Shown: piece after piece, positions 20,664-32,145 of the stretch
Numbering within the stretch: the stretch's first letter is position 1
How the letters are laid out: each line of letters begins with the position of its first letter
Assembly: GCA_947471745.1 (NCBI GenBank)
Contig: CANJKZ010000777.1
Span: 3,797,001-3,861,000 of the forward strand
DNA from: Closterium sp. Naga37s-1
Lineage: Eukaryota; Streptophyta; Zygnematophyceae; Desmidiales; Closteriaceae
DNA length: 64,000 bases
Direction of reading: 5' to 3'
Program-made: the position numbers and the translations under genes
Notes under the pieces: model-generated
Told to the model about the DNA's origin: nothing
Databases searched by the model: none
The model's input: the letters and a program-made list of their open reading frames with translations, nothing else

Positions 20664-20811
20664 AAGCTCGTTGTGAGGAGGAAGATTCAGCAGCAGCAGA
20701 AGGTGCGGCAGCAGCTGCTTCACCGGTTGCAGCAGCAGCAGTAGCAGCAGCAGAAGGTGCGGCAGCAGCAGCAGCAGAAGGTGCGGCAGCAGCAGCAACA
20801 GAAGGTGCAGC

Positions 20812-20845
<34 letters not shown>

Positions 20846-23841
20846 GCAACACCACCATCAGCAGCAGCAAAAGAGGCCGCAGCAGGCGCTGCAGCAGCAG
20901 CAGCAGCAGGAAGGGGACAGCGTGCTGGTGTTGTGGTGGAGATGGAAGTAGCACAGCCATATGTGTGTCGAGAATATTCTCTGGCAGAGCTGGCCACGGC
21001 CACAGGAGGGTGGGCAGAGGGCAACAAGATAGGAGAAGGCGGCTTTGGGGTAGTCTACAAGGGAGTGTGTCCTCATGATTTCAATCAAGCTTGGGCAGTC
21101 AAACGAGCTCGTGTGCTCACAAACGATTTCCAAAGAGAGGTAGGTCGGTTGTGAGTACCACATTTGATAATGCTCAGGACCACATTTGGTACCATGTTGT
21201 GAGTTCGTGCTGGTTGGTACCTCGTTTTTGTTGGTACCTCGTTTCTGCTGGTACCACGTTACTTGCTGGTTTCCTATCCCAACTCTGACATAGGCTGCTG
21301 GTTGGATCGAAAGTCCATTCTCCTCTCATCTGTTACCACTCTCCCTGTCAGGTGAAAGAGATGGCAAGCAAGCACCATCCGCATCTCGTGCGGCTGTTGG
21401 GTTATTGCATCGACTTTGATCCGTCCACACGAACCATGGAGCAGATTCTTGTCTATGAGCTCATGCCCAACGGTGACCTTGACAGCTGGATTGGCCCCAA
21501 TGCCTCCAGCCCTCTTTCTCTATGCCAACGACTGGATATTCTGATTGGAGTGGCCAAGGGGTTGCAGTATCTGCATGACTTTAGGATTGTGCATCGGGAC
21601 ATCAAGCCGGCCAACATTCTCCTCGATGAAAAAATGCAGGCATGGTCAAAGTTCTAGAGCAGCATTGGCATGTGGAAAGAGGATTCTTTTCTACGCTGTT
21701 CATCCCTTTCATATATCATGTAATGTTTTGGACAGCCGAGCATAGAGTCGCCTATTTTCATGTTACATGATCATGCTGTTGCTGTGGTTGCCCTATTCTC
21801 ATGGGCAGGCAAAGATTGCCGACTTTGGGCTCGTGAAGCTGTGTGGAAGCACATCCTTGGCTGCCACTCGAGTCGTGGGAACACCAGGCTATGTGGACCT
21901 TGAATACTGCAGCTCTAACAAGGCCACAGCAGCCGCAGATGTGTACAGGTACGAAGCGTTACAGAGTGGTTCCAGCCGGCATTTGCCTAGGAGTAGGTTT
22001 GGAGAAGTCGTGGAAACACCAGGCTATGTGGAGCTTGAATACTACCAATCTCAGAAGGCCACTACAGCCGCAGGTGTGTACATTGGCATAGCACAGGTCA
22101 GAAGATTGGTGCAGGTGAGGAGATTGGTGCAGGGGAGGAGATTGGTGCAGGGGAGGAGATTGGTGCAGGGGAGGAGATTGGTGCAGGGGAGGAGATTGGT
22201 GCAGGGGAGGAGATTGGCGCAGGGGAGGAGATTGGTGCAAGGGAGGAGATTGGTGCAGGGGAGGAGATTGGTGCAGGGGAGGAGATTGGTGCAGGTGAGG
22301 AGATTGATGCAGGGGAGAAGATTGATGCAGGAGTGAAATTTAGTGCAGGGTAGAAGATTGGTGCAGGATTTGAGCAGATTGGGACGAAACAACCATTTTC
22401 AGGCATCAAATGTTTGTGAAAATTCTCTGAGGTTTCTTAGAAGCAGGGTTAATTTCCTTCTTTACTATGTTTTTCAGCATTTTCTTGCCTCGTAGATATT
22501 GGCAGGCAGCCCGTGGTTGGTGTTTAAGACATGCCTTTCAGATGCTCAACTTCTTAAAGATGGGGCTTGGTACACGTCTGTTTGTGAAGAGGCCTATAGC
22601 AGTGAGGACAACTGTATTGATTTCCAATGTATTTGGAAGAACTGTCACACGTGAGCATATCTTCATAGAAAATTGTTTTTTTCTTCTTCTTTTTTTCTTT
22701 TTCTTTTTTGAATGCCTGAATTGCAGCTTTTGCGTGGTGATGCTGGTGGTGGTCACGGGGCACAAGGCTGTGCTTGTACAAGGGAAGATCCGCATCAATA
22801 TCAAGCGATGGGTGAGTGAGACATGGCTGTTGAGAATTTCTGAAGTGATGCTTGTGGTTGTCACGGGTTAGGAGGCTGTTCTTGTACAAGAGGACACCTG
22901 AATCAATATCAAGTGATGGGTGAGGCACAGCTCACCATGGTATACGAAGCCTAGAAAAAGGGCGTGAACGCCGACTTTCATACGCTCATGTTTGCTACAC
23001 ATTGATTAGGTTTGCTTGCTTACAACCTTGGCCAGAAATATGTAGACCAGTTTACATGTTATCCTCTCTTCCTGGACACGTACTGTATTGCGCGAGACAA
23101 GTGTAACAATGATAGACATTTAGCTTTGCCTTACCCTGTACCTGTCACACATTGAGCCTTCCTTTCCTTCCGCCATGTACCGACTTGCTCCTCTCCCTAG
23201 TGCTTTGATTCGACTCACTGCCCTTCTGTACAACATATCCTTTCAATTTGGCAGGCGTCTCCTCTGGTAGACTCAGGAGCAGTAGCAGAATTCAAGGACC
23301 CTCACTTTGATGCACCGGATGCACTTGTTTTGAGTCGACTCACAACTCTTTTGCATGCCATATCCATTCAACCTTGCAGGTATCCCCATTGCTGGACTCA
23401 GGAGCAGTAGCAGCTTTCAAGGACCCTCACCTGGAAGCACCGGATGATTTGCTGCTGCGCTTGGCTCGCTTCGCCCTCTCCTGCACTACCATGCCTGCGT
23501 CCTCCCGCCCCTCTATGCTCCAAGTGCTGGGCGAGCTGGTGAGGCTGAAGCAGGAGATGCTTGAGGTGCAGATGAGCACGTCATCTTCTTCCATGGACGT
23601 GGGGATTGGAGATTCTTTTGGCTCATCTAGCCTCACTGTTGAAACGGGCTCAGAGGAGCAAGGGCATATGCCGAGCGGCTCCTTCTCTTTTGATCCTCCT
23701 CAAAATTCAGTTGGCATCTCTAGTCTCACTGCTGAAATGGGCCCTGAGGAGCAAGGGGTTATGTCAACCGCCTCCTTAGCTTCTGACCTGCCGCAACAGT
23801 CTGGTAGCTTCTCGAGCCTCATTGTTGAGACTGGGCATTGA
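20664..23841 (+). CDS. RLK2: RLK/Pelle-type protein kinase, five exons
   Basis: Exons: 20664-21139, 21352-21639, 21809-21948, 22727-22811 and 23380-23841 (TGA). Same plan as RLK1. The N-terminus is an alanine-rich expansion coded by GCA triplets. Then come IGEGGFGVVYKGV, AWAVKRARV, LVRLLGYCIDF, the intact catalytic loop HRDIKPANILLDE, ADFGLVKLCG, GTPGYVDLEYC (usual DPEY is DLEY), YSFCVVMLVVVTGHKAV (usual SFG is SFC, GRK is GHK) and RPSMLQVLGELV. The C-terminal tail is longer than in RLK1 and has three related Ser/Gly-rich segments (SSLTVETG, SSLTAEMG, SSLIVETG). The intron after exon 2 has a GC donor (CAG/GCATGG). No transmembrane segment is seen. An upstream ATG at about 20621 gives a hydrophobic leader in frame, but the same stretch differs in length between paralogs and reads better as an intron end. 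Probably functional. Confidence 0.8.
22007..22080 (+). pseudogene. Partial duplicate of RLK2 exon 3 (3' part)
   Basis: GTCGTGGAAACACCAGGC and onward repeats the activation-segment half of exon 3 (GYVELEY in place of GYVDLEY), ending GTGTACAT where the real exon has GTGTACAG/GT. The donor is destroyed. Confidence 0.7.
22095..22345. repeat. 18-bp intronic minisatellite in RLK2 (GAGGAGATTGGTGCAGGG)
   Basis: About 14 units. RLK1 has about two units (6225-6265) and RLK3 about five (47440-47530) at the same intron position. The unit resembles the exon-3 donor junction ACAG/GTGAGTAGATTGG seen in RLK1 and RLK3, so it probably arose by repeated duplication of a splice donor. Confidence 0.85.
22838..22920 (+). 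pseudogene. Partial duplicate of RLK2 exon 4
   Basis: GTGATGCTTGTGGTTGTC onward repeats exon 4 (VMLVVVTG) but hits TAG directly after VTG and has no acceptor. It keeps a GATGG/GTGAGG donor-like end. Confidence 0.7.
23255..23326 (+). pseudogene. Truncated duplicate of RLK2 exon 5
   Basis: After acceptor TTTGGCAG it encodes ASPLVDSGAVAEFKDPHFDAPDA and stops matching exactly where a palindrome (23327-23346) begins. A fresh acceptor and the complete exon follow at 23380. A degenerate half of the same palindrome (CTTTGATTCGACTCAC, about 23206) lies before this copy. Confidence 0.8.
23327..23346. repeat. Palindromic micro-repeat (GTCGAC core)
   Basis: GTTTTGAGTCGACTCACAAC between the truncated and the complete exon 5 of RLK2. 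An identical 20-mer is at the same place in RLK3 (48416-48435). Confidence 0.85.
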
Positions 23842-24140
23842 GGGGAGGAATGGGGGATGTACAGTGAGTCCTCTTTTGAGGCATCTCGAAAGAATATTTG
23901 CTCCTCAGCCTCGGTGCTAACAGGGCCGGTGTGAAGCAAGAGGGTACTTACAATGGCTCCCCATTTGAGGCACCTCGAAAGCCTATGAGCTCCTCTGGCC
24001 TTGTAGCAGAAATACCCCATGGGGAGTGAAAACTCATAAAGAACCTGCAACAACGGATGTAAGTGGCTTCTTTAGCATTTCATAGAAGTGCAAACATTTG
24101 CCCCACTGTACCGTATTTGTTACAAATTTGCAGATATCTA
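23842..24140. other. RLK2 downstream region
   Basis: No gene seen. Two decayed palindromes of the micro-repeat family occur at about 23874-23891 (TTTTGAGGCATCTCGAAA) and 23963-23980 (ATTTGAGGCACCTCGAAA), within a local duplication of GAGGCAYCTCGAAAG and TGAGCTCCTC-like sequence. Confidence 0.45.
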
Positions 24141-24785
24141 TGCCATATGAGTGATGCATAGGGGAAGAGGGAGGCTGGGTGGTGTGCCTAACCAAGCCAA
24201 AGACGTTTTGAGAGAGATACCAATAGCATCTAGAGATGAGGGGGACTTGATGAGGGGGAACCCGAAGGTGGCGGGACGAGAGGGAGAACACAAGGGAGAC
24301 CAGATGGGGGGGGAAAGGTGAAAGGTAATGGGGGGGAAATTTAAGGCATGCGTGAGGGAGATGAGGTGGGTGATAGGAGAGGAGAAGCAAAGAGCGAGAG
24401 AGGGCATTTCGAAGGGAATGCGAGGGCGACGAGATGGGTGATGGGAGGGGAGAGAAGAGGGTTGATGAGAGGGCAACAATGTGGAGATAGGAGGAGAGAG
24501 AGGAAGGGCAAGGAGAGGATGTTGATGGGTGAGCACGAGCGTGACCAGGCGAGTGATGGGATGGGAGAGATGAAAGTCGGAGGGCAATTCAAGGCACGCG
24601 CGATGGTGATGAGATAGGTAACGGGAGCAGAGAGATGAAGGGCGACAATATGGTATTTTAGGGCGGGATCGAAGGCGAGGAGGTGGGTGGAGGGGAGAGC
24701 AGAGGGTCGGCAAGAGGGCGTTTCGAGACAAGCACGAGGGCGATGAGGTGAGTGATGCTATGGTGACGAGTAGGACGGTGACGTT
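24141..24785. repeat. Degenerate purine-rich tandem repeat
   Basis: Loosely repeated units of about 75-90 bp with GAGGGCGATGAG, GGGTGATGGGAGG and AGGGCAACAATRTGG motifs. Open frames across it on the minus strand are explained by the repeat. No domain is seen. Confidence 0.6.
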
Positions 24786-24792
24786 TGAGGGT

Positions 24793-25185
<393 letters not shown>

Positions 25186-25606
25186 TGGTGTACCGCACTC
25201 GTCACTATCGAAACAGCACTAGCAGCAGTATCGGATCAGCCCGTATCAAAGGCAAGAAGGTCAACAGTCCCAATGGTCAACTGTCGCGACTGTTGACCAT
25301 CTGGACTGATTGACTCACCATCGAAGAATGGCAATAGGCGTAACCACCTGTACGGTTACACGCAGCGACTTGGTAACAAACAAGAATAGCAACAGGCTGT
25401 CACTGTAGAACTGCTTGTAAAAATTTTAGAATAAGGGAATGTACCCCTTAGAGTACTTGTCTAGCTAGATCTATTTATTGTTTGTATATTATCCTTTTAA
25501 TCAATCTTGTCAATTACATTCACTATGCACAAGGTTCCTACCACAAGTCTTCCGCTATCAAACTCTCTAAGGCAATCCTATTCTATCCAAAATCCTCACT
25601 CTAGCA

Positions 25607-25618
25607 TGGTATGAGAGC
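25607..25618 (+). other. Copia-3 primer-binding site
   Basis: TGGTATGAGAGC, one base from the initiator-tRNA-Met type TGGTATCAGAGC, directly after an LTR end in CA. Confidence 0.75.
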
Positions 25619-25684
25619 TAAGTTTGATTATAGAAACTGCTAAAATTTTCACTATAACTTATTCTTACATCAAGGGCAAGCATC

Positions 25685-26690
25685 ATGCCAGGCGCAGATT
25701 GCGGAGAGGCTGGAGAAAATCCAGTACTTCCCTCCACCAATGTCGCTTCTAGAACAACGACCGTGGACTCAGCGCTCCTCGAGCAGCTCATCTCCCGTTG
25801 AGCTCAAGGTCCTGCACAAGCACAACAATTGCAGTACGAAACAATGGCGTCAATGCAAAGCAAGTTTCTCTCGACATCAAAGCTCAGGACCATTTTTTCT
25901 TTCGACTGGAAGAACTTCTACACCGGGAGTTTTGAATTCGAACTCCTGGCTCAAGGCGCACAAATCTGGATGTACTACGACGGATCCTACGCATTCCCGG
26001 TCAATGTCTCACCTCAAGAGAAGACGCAATACGACAACGAATCGCTGCTGGCCTTCACCGTCCTGATCCATAATCTGACGCCCGAAGAACAACTGAGCAT
26101 TCGTCCCTTCAAAAACGAGTGGGCGCCGGCACTGCAAGCATGGGAACACCTACGCACCTGCCACATGGCAACGGACTCGATGACACTCAGTCGCCTTCTT
26201 AACCAGCTGAACAACGTAAAAATATTTTCCGGCGAGAAGGCTGGACCATACATCAACCGCAGCAGAAACCTGAGGGACAAATTCAAGCAAAGCTGCGGCA
26301 ACTTCCCTGACGACATGCTCGTCACCATCATCCTCGTTGGTCTGAGTCCGGAATGGCGCAAGTCGCTTCTACGCACGCAAGGAAACCTCAGCGAAACTTC
26401 CCTCTGCGCGTCGTTCCTCGCTGAGCAACAGGAGATTGGCCCGTGCAACGAGAGAGGCAACAAGAAGGAGAAGATTGCATTTTTTGCGCAAGCGCGACCA
26501 GACAAGAAAAAGCTCTTCTGCAAGTACTGCAAGAAGACATGACACACCATCCAAGAATGCTGGAAGCTGAACGGCAACAATCACGATCAGAAAGGTGGAG
26601 CTACTCACCAGCAAGCTGCAGGAGCTCCAGCACGCAACCAGACAGTATCGCCACCGGCATTGCCAGCACCTCTCAAGCTCCGGCCTGAAT
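25685..26690 (+). pseudogene. Copia-3 gag
   Basis: ATG at 25685 (MPGADCGEAGENPVLPS). In-frame TGA at 25799-25801 sits where CGA fits (CGT TGA), and a second TGA at 26540-26542 lies in the zinc knuckle CKYCKKT-stop-HTIQEC, where Gly is normal (C-x2-C-x4-H-x4-C). Between them is a UBN2-type Gag body (FAVTVLI-like LLAFTVLIHNL, SLLRTQGNLSETSL). Confidence 0.75.
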
Positions 26691-26997
26691 CCCCGCGAAC
26701 ACAAATGACAAGGGAAAGAGCAAGGTATTAACTTGCATAGTGCGACGCGAACCGCCTCGCCCCAACCGACACACTGATTCTTCTGCAGCTGGGAGGACAA
26801 GTTTGCGGACCCACCTCAGGAGAGACCCGAAGGATCGTTCGAAGATGAAGAGGCAAACGACCCCACCTACGACGAGCTGACAGTCGGCCGCATGCAGTTC
26901 GATTGGGAAGCTCCACAGTGGATCCAAGAGTCACCACCTGCACGCATCGCATACGACAAAGAGGGTTATTTTTTATGTTTACGAAGACGAGCATGAC

Positions 26998-29020
26998 ATG
27001 GAGCATCACATAACTCCGAAGCTCGCGAACCTTGCCAAGGCAAAGAAAGAAGTCAACAAGTGGTACCTGGATAGTTGCTATGGCCAACACATGGTGTCGT
27101 CGAGCATCGTCATCCTTAATAGTGAAGAACTCTTTAACAAGGTTGAAATCACCGTCACCAACAGCCAAAAGATCCACGCCAGGAGCCGCGGAGAGATCCA
27201 GCTGGAATCGCACGACACCGGTGACTGCATCTACATCAGCGACGTCCTTGTCATGCCAGAGCTTCAATACAACCTCTTGTATCTCGACCAACTGATGAAG
27301 TGCGGTGTCGAGCTCCAAACAACAGAGAACGAGCTTCACTTCATATATGAAGGGACCTTTATCGGCAAGGCAACAAGCGAGGGAGGAGTGTTTGTGCTCG
27401 ACTTCGAATCACCCAAGACCTCTGGGGACAATCACCACATCTTTGTTATTGATCCACCGGGTCACCCGTCACCACCGACGTGGAGCCACCCGGAAGAAAC
27501 GGACTACCAATGCCCGGCCTTGACGGAACCTTCCGCACGCTCGCCGTGCCCGTCGCCTCGACCACTAATCCTGCAGACACTGGAGCTTCGACAGTGGAAG
27601 AAGGAGAGGAGATAAGCTCGGAAATGCCAAGTACGGTAGCAGGAAGGGTGGTACAAGAAACCTGGCCTCGCGTCCCACAACCCACAGGTTGGAACACGAC
27701 CGAAGGATGGGACGCGGTGGACATCCGTTGGGTCATGGAGAATACCGCACCGGAAGAAGCTACCGTAGCTGAAACCGGATGGGGAAACGTCACCGAAGGA
27801 CCTGCAGCAGAAGAAGCAGAAGAACCAGAAGTCACCGGGGAGGCACTGGAAGCAGAAGAAAAGGAATCGTCAACGGAGTACGGACCTCACCTCCTCCCCT
27901 CACAACAGACGGCAGGGACTACCTCCGCATTGAGACAAGGGGAGCAGCGATTGGCGATACCGTTCGAGGAAGGAGAAGTCATGCAGCTGGAGGATCGTTG
28001 TCCACGAGTCACACCGACACCTCCCGAAGGACCGCTGAAACTTCTCGTGATGATTGACACCTCCACCATCGGCGACACCAGCGGAACGTATCACGGCGCG
28101 ACACTTCAGGCAGCGGCAGTCCGCGTTGCTGTATCCGACGAACATGCGGAACACATTGGAAACGAAACCACAGAACAAATCTCAGCACGAGAGAAGGAGT
28201 TCTGCGCGCGCACGAGTGGATACCGCGCCGACCCCAACATCTGGCACCAACGATTCGGGCACCCATCGATCGAAGTGCTCAACAACTGCATCGACGCAAA
28301 CGTCCTTGCGGCAGACGCACTGTTGCTGCCAGATGGAAAACTACTCAAATTAAGAACTGACTTACCCAACTGCACCGTCTGTCCGACAGCTGCGCTGCGT
28401 CACACGCCCTTTGCCGAGAAGATACCTGGAGCAGAACGTTACAAGCCGCTCGAAAAGGTCTACAGCGACTTCCTGGTACTCACGGCAAAAGAAGTTGGAG
28501 GAGAGCAGTACACGCTTACCTTCATCGACGCCGGCATGCGTTTCGTCTGGGCCGTGAATGTCAGCAACCTCTATCTCGCCTACCAGTGCTTCGAAATCTG
28601 GCTCAGCATGGCGGAGACCCAGAGCAAAGGGAAGAAGCTGAAGGCGTTTCAAACGGACGGAGCTCTGGAGTATCAGACAGAGGAGTTCAAAACCCTTTGC
28701 GGACAGAAGGGGATCCAGAGGATGATCTCGCTCCCAACACTCACGAGCAACAGGGATTGGCAGAGCAAACCAACAGGAGCCTCGCGATAAAAATGCGAGC
28801 CCTCATGAAGCAGTCAGCTGTGCCAACCAAATATTGGCCCTTCGTGATGGCGCATGCAGTTCGGCTGCACAACATGCTTTCTTCGAAAGCACTGCCCAAC
28901 AACACCTCACCTTTCAAGGAATGGACCGTCAAACACCCCGACACACGCATGCTGCGAGTCTTCGGGTGCATGGTACAATACCGCCCCCACACTGCCCGGA
29001 CCGGAAAATTTAAAGACTGA
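26998..29020 (+). pseudogene. Copia-3 protease and integrase
   Basis: The protease region has WYLDSCYGQHMV; the usual DSG is DSC. A GAG-pre-integrase segment (IWHQRFGHPS, CTVCPTAALRH) starts near 28240. Integrase catalytic residues are visible as VYSDFLV, FQTDGALEY and, after a frameshift near 28740, GLAEQTNR. The frame changes near 27480 and again near 28740, so no full-length product can be made. Confidence 0.75.
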
Positions 29021-29360
29021 GCTCGTTGGGATTCACCTTGGAATCAAATCCAAATACCTGGACAATTATGGACTTCGCCACCCACTAGCTCACGCGTTCA
29101 CGTGACTGCATCTTCTACAAAAGACTGACCCCGACAGAACTCACTGCACAAAACGCACCGGACCACCTTTTCCAGGGACAACACAGCTATGCCAGTGACA
29201 ATGATGACGTCGACGTGGCAGGAGAACAACCAACCGAGGTGACTGAGGATGAGGCACCCTCGTACCCATTACAGAGGAGCTCGGAATAACAACATTTTCC
29301 CCGACCAAAACTGATCCACACGAAGCAGTACATGCACAACACGATTATGCAAGTGCAGAA

Positions 29361-29857
29361 ATGCACTCACCCATGGAGGAAGACCCCGATCGCGATTCTT
29401 CTCGAGACACTGTTCGCGACATCCCTGGTGACGACAACGGCGTGGTCGAAGTTCCAAATGCCGCAGAATCCAACCTCACAAGAGTTCGCATCCTCGAACT
29501 CCCCGACGCCGTACGGGGTAACCACCAGCTGGTCGATCCCACCACCATTCGTCAGGCTCTCTGCGGGCCCGATGCCGAGAAGTGGAGAGCAGCCATGGCC
29601 GCAAAAGTTGCTGCACTACAGCGGCGTGGCACCCGGAAGCTGGTACCACGACGACACGCCAAGGGGAGAAGATTCTCATAGGAAAGTGGTTTTTCATAAT
29701 CAAAACACACACTGATGGGACTGTCGACAAATACAAAGCACGATGGGTCATCCGCGGCTTCGAACACACCCAGTTCGTGGACTTCGACAAAACATTTGCT
29801 CCGGTAGGAAGACATACCTCCATGCGAATCCTCCTCTGCGTCGCAGCCATGAAATAG
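29361..29857 (+). pseudogene. Copia-3 reverse transcriptase, N-terminal part
   Basis: Residues ALCGPDAEKWRAAMAAKV, then after a frameshift GKWFFIIKTHTDGTVDKYKA and VDFDKTFAPVGRHTSMRILL, are the fingers region of Copia reverse transcriptase. Truncated before the YVDD motif by the junction with PP2A-D. Confidence 0.75.
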
Positions 29858-30637
29858 CCCATTTGTGCGAGAAGTGAAACGAGCAATGGTGCAAGTGAAT
29901 CGCAGCACAGTGGTTCCTGCAGCTGCATGTACAGGGTGGGCCATGTCTGTTGCTCAGAATGAAGCCACTTGAACCAGGCAGGGTGGCAGGTGCAGTAGGC
30001 ACCAGAAGAGGAGTCATGCTTTGATCTCAACTGAATCTATGCATGGGTCAATGGCCCAGGAGGGTTGGGTCAACCTGAACCAACATGGCAAATGGATGGG
30101 CTGGGTTGCTCCTCTGGTAATCCCCGACCTAACTAGGTCGACCCGACCCGACCCGACCTGATTTGAACCGACCCGTCCCGTCCTGACCCAACCCCTTTTA
30201 AGCCGTTTTGGGTCTGAGAAAAGAAATTGGCGGATCCGCCCCGTGTTGACCCCCGACTGGACCCTGGTTGAGCAAAACCGAGTTCGGTCCGGATGCGACA
30301 AATGGTTGCTCATGCCTTTCCGACTCTCCCACTCGTCTCGACTCAAAGTTTCGGGGTTTATGCGTTGCCGCCGCCCAGTCGGGGGTGAGTCTGTGAGTAG
30401 CATGTGTCTCCCGCATTCTTCATTACATCTTTGTCTTGCCACCAACGCGGCTGTTAATGAGTAAGCTCATTATGAGCGAGTAGATGCATGTCCTTGTCTT
30501 AAACGGGTGCGTCCAGACGCAACGTCTTAGACGCAGGACGCTTCTATGGGGCATGTGAGACGCTGAAAAAGACGCATGCCTGGGCAGGGCAAAAAAAAAC
30601 GTCAAGGCAGCCAAAAAAGCACGTTATAGGGCATGAG

Positions 30638-30780
30638 TGTCAGAATGTTATAATTGTCTAGCCTGCAGTGGGGTACTCTATAGTGAGTACAGCCCAATTA
30701 GGGTTTGCTATATGTATCCAACTGCTTGCTAGTGAACCTCCTCCTTTCTTCATTCTTACTTTCTACTGCTAATTCTGACA
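30638..30780 (+). repeat. TRIM 5' LTR
   Basis: 143 bp with 8-bp inverted ends TGTCAGAA / TTCTGACA. Contains TATATGTATCC, a possible start-site region. I find no difference from the 3' LTR. Confidence 0.9.
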
Positions 30781-30903
30781 TGCTATCAGAGCAGGTCGAT
30801 CCCCTTGGGTCGATCCTGTGGGTGGGCCCACCACCTCACTGCTTCCGCTGCTACTGCTACTCTGTGTGTTGCACGCCCCGTGGCGTGCGACGGATTTTTC
30901 ATC

Positions 30904-31345
30904 CCGCCGCGCGCTCGGAGCGTGCGGCGGTTTTCTGCCCGCCGTGCGCCCCGAGGCGCGCGGCGGTTTTCTGCCCGCCGTGCGCCCCGAGGCGCGCGGC
31001 GGTTTTCTGCCCACCGTGCGCCCCGAGGCGCGCGGCGGCTTTCTGCCCCGTCACTCCGCGCGTCGCTCCCGGAAGGCGCTGCGACGGGCGACGGGGACCC
31101 GCGCGTCGCCCCCCGTCGCCCGTCGCGGCCTGCGCGACCTGCGTAGGGCCCGCGCGCGGCCCGTACAGCCTGCGCGCGGCCCGTACGGGCTGCGCCAGGC
31201 CCGCGCGCGGCCCGTACGGGCTGCGCCAGGCCCGCGCGCGGCCTGTACGGGCAGCGCCAGGCCCGCGCGCGGCCCGTACGGACTGCGCCAGGCCAGGGCG
31301 CGCCTCGGGCCGCCCGCACGCGGTTCGTACGGGCTGCGCCAGGCC
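30904..31345. repeat. GC-rich tandem repeats inside the TRIM
   Basis: First, three to four copies of a 36-bp unit with CGTGCGCCCCGAGGCGCGC (30904-31045). Then about six copies of a 30-odd-bp unit with GCGCGCGGCCCGTACGG (31145-31345). Arg/Ala/Pro-rich frames on both strands follow from these. Confidence 0.85.
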
Positions 31346-32002
31346 CGTGGGCGCCCTGTTTTCTCTGCCCCTGCGCTGCCCGCTGTCCCCCGTGCTTCTG
31401 ACGGCGCCCCACCCCTGCTGCTGCCCGTTCTCCTGAATTAGGGTTTGGGGGTGGGGGGTATGGGGGTGCAGTTTCTGTGCGTCGTCCCCTGCTCCTCCTC
31501 CTCCGTCTCCCAGTGCTGCAGCTGCCGCTGAGGGGGGTGGGTGTGTGGGAGCCGAAGGAGTGGTACTAGGGGGGTGACGTGCAAGTGGAGTTAGGAGTGA
31601 AGCAGTGGGTGTGTGGGGGGTGTGTGGGACAGTTGGAGGAGGTTGAGCGGAGGCTGCTGTCTTGTCGTCCGCAGCACCTGTAATCCGGGGCGCACTGTCC
31701 TGGTAGCCCAGAGAGCCTGCTGCGCCTGTCGCCCGAGGGTCCGTTGCTCCTGTAGCTCCTCGTAGCCCGTGAGCCAGTTACTCCAGTAGTCCGGGGCGCA
31801 CTGTCCCGGTAGCCACTGTGCCAGCAGCTCCTGTTGCCCGTGTGTCTGCAGCTTCAGCCGCCGTCTCTCATCTTCTCTCCTCTCACAGTCCCTCCTCCTC
31901 CTCACTTGCCCGCTGTGACTACCACTAGCTTTGCTTATAATTGTGAACTATTACTATGCTTGCTTGTTGTGCTGATTACACCCCACTTTGGCTATGGGGG
32001 TG

Positions 32003-32145
32003 TGTCAGAATGTTATAATTGTCTAGCCTGCAGTGGGGTACTCTATAGTGAGTACAGCCCAATTAGGGTTTGCTATATGTATCCAACTGCTTGCTAGTGA
32101 ACCTCCTCCTTTCTTCATTCTTACTTTCTACTGCTAATTCTGACA
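32003..32145 (+). repeat. TRIM 3' LTR
   Basis: 143 bp, matching the 5' LTR, followed by the target duplicate ATGAG. Confidence 0.9.

Larger units (their letters stand above)
25290..29862 (+). mobile_element. Copia-3: decayed, 3'-truncated Copia retrotransposon
   Basis: An LTR-like region ends CTCTAGCA at 25606, followed by a primer site, gag, protease, integrase and the first part of reverse transcriptase. Similarity stops inside reverse transcriptase at about 29857, where PP2A intron sequence begins. No 3' LTR is present. The left LTR edge is not resolved; no second LTR is available for comparison. Several stops and frameshifts show it is dead. Confidence 0.75.
30638..32145 (+). mobile_element. 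TRIM-type non-autonomous LTR retrotransposon
   Basis: 1508 bp. Two 143-bp LTRs (30638-30780 and 32003-32145) begin TGTCAGAA, end TTCTGACA and appear identical. Target duplication ATGAG at 30633-30637 and 32146-32150. A primer site TGCTATCAGAGC follows the left LTR and a G-rich tract (CTATGGGGGTG) precedes the right one. The interior is GC-rich repeats with no gag or pol motif. It must have been moved by enzymes of another element. Confidence 0.9.

Noticed and set aside
30818..31441. Arg/Ala-rich frame inside the TRIM
   Set aside because: No ATG start; made of GC-rich tandem repeats and open on several frames; TRIM elements are normally non-coding.
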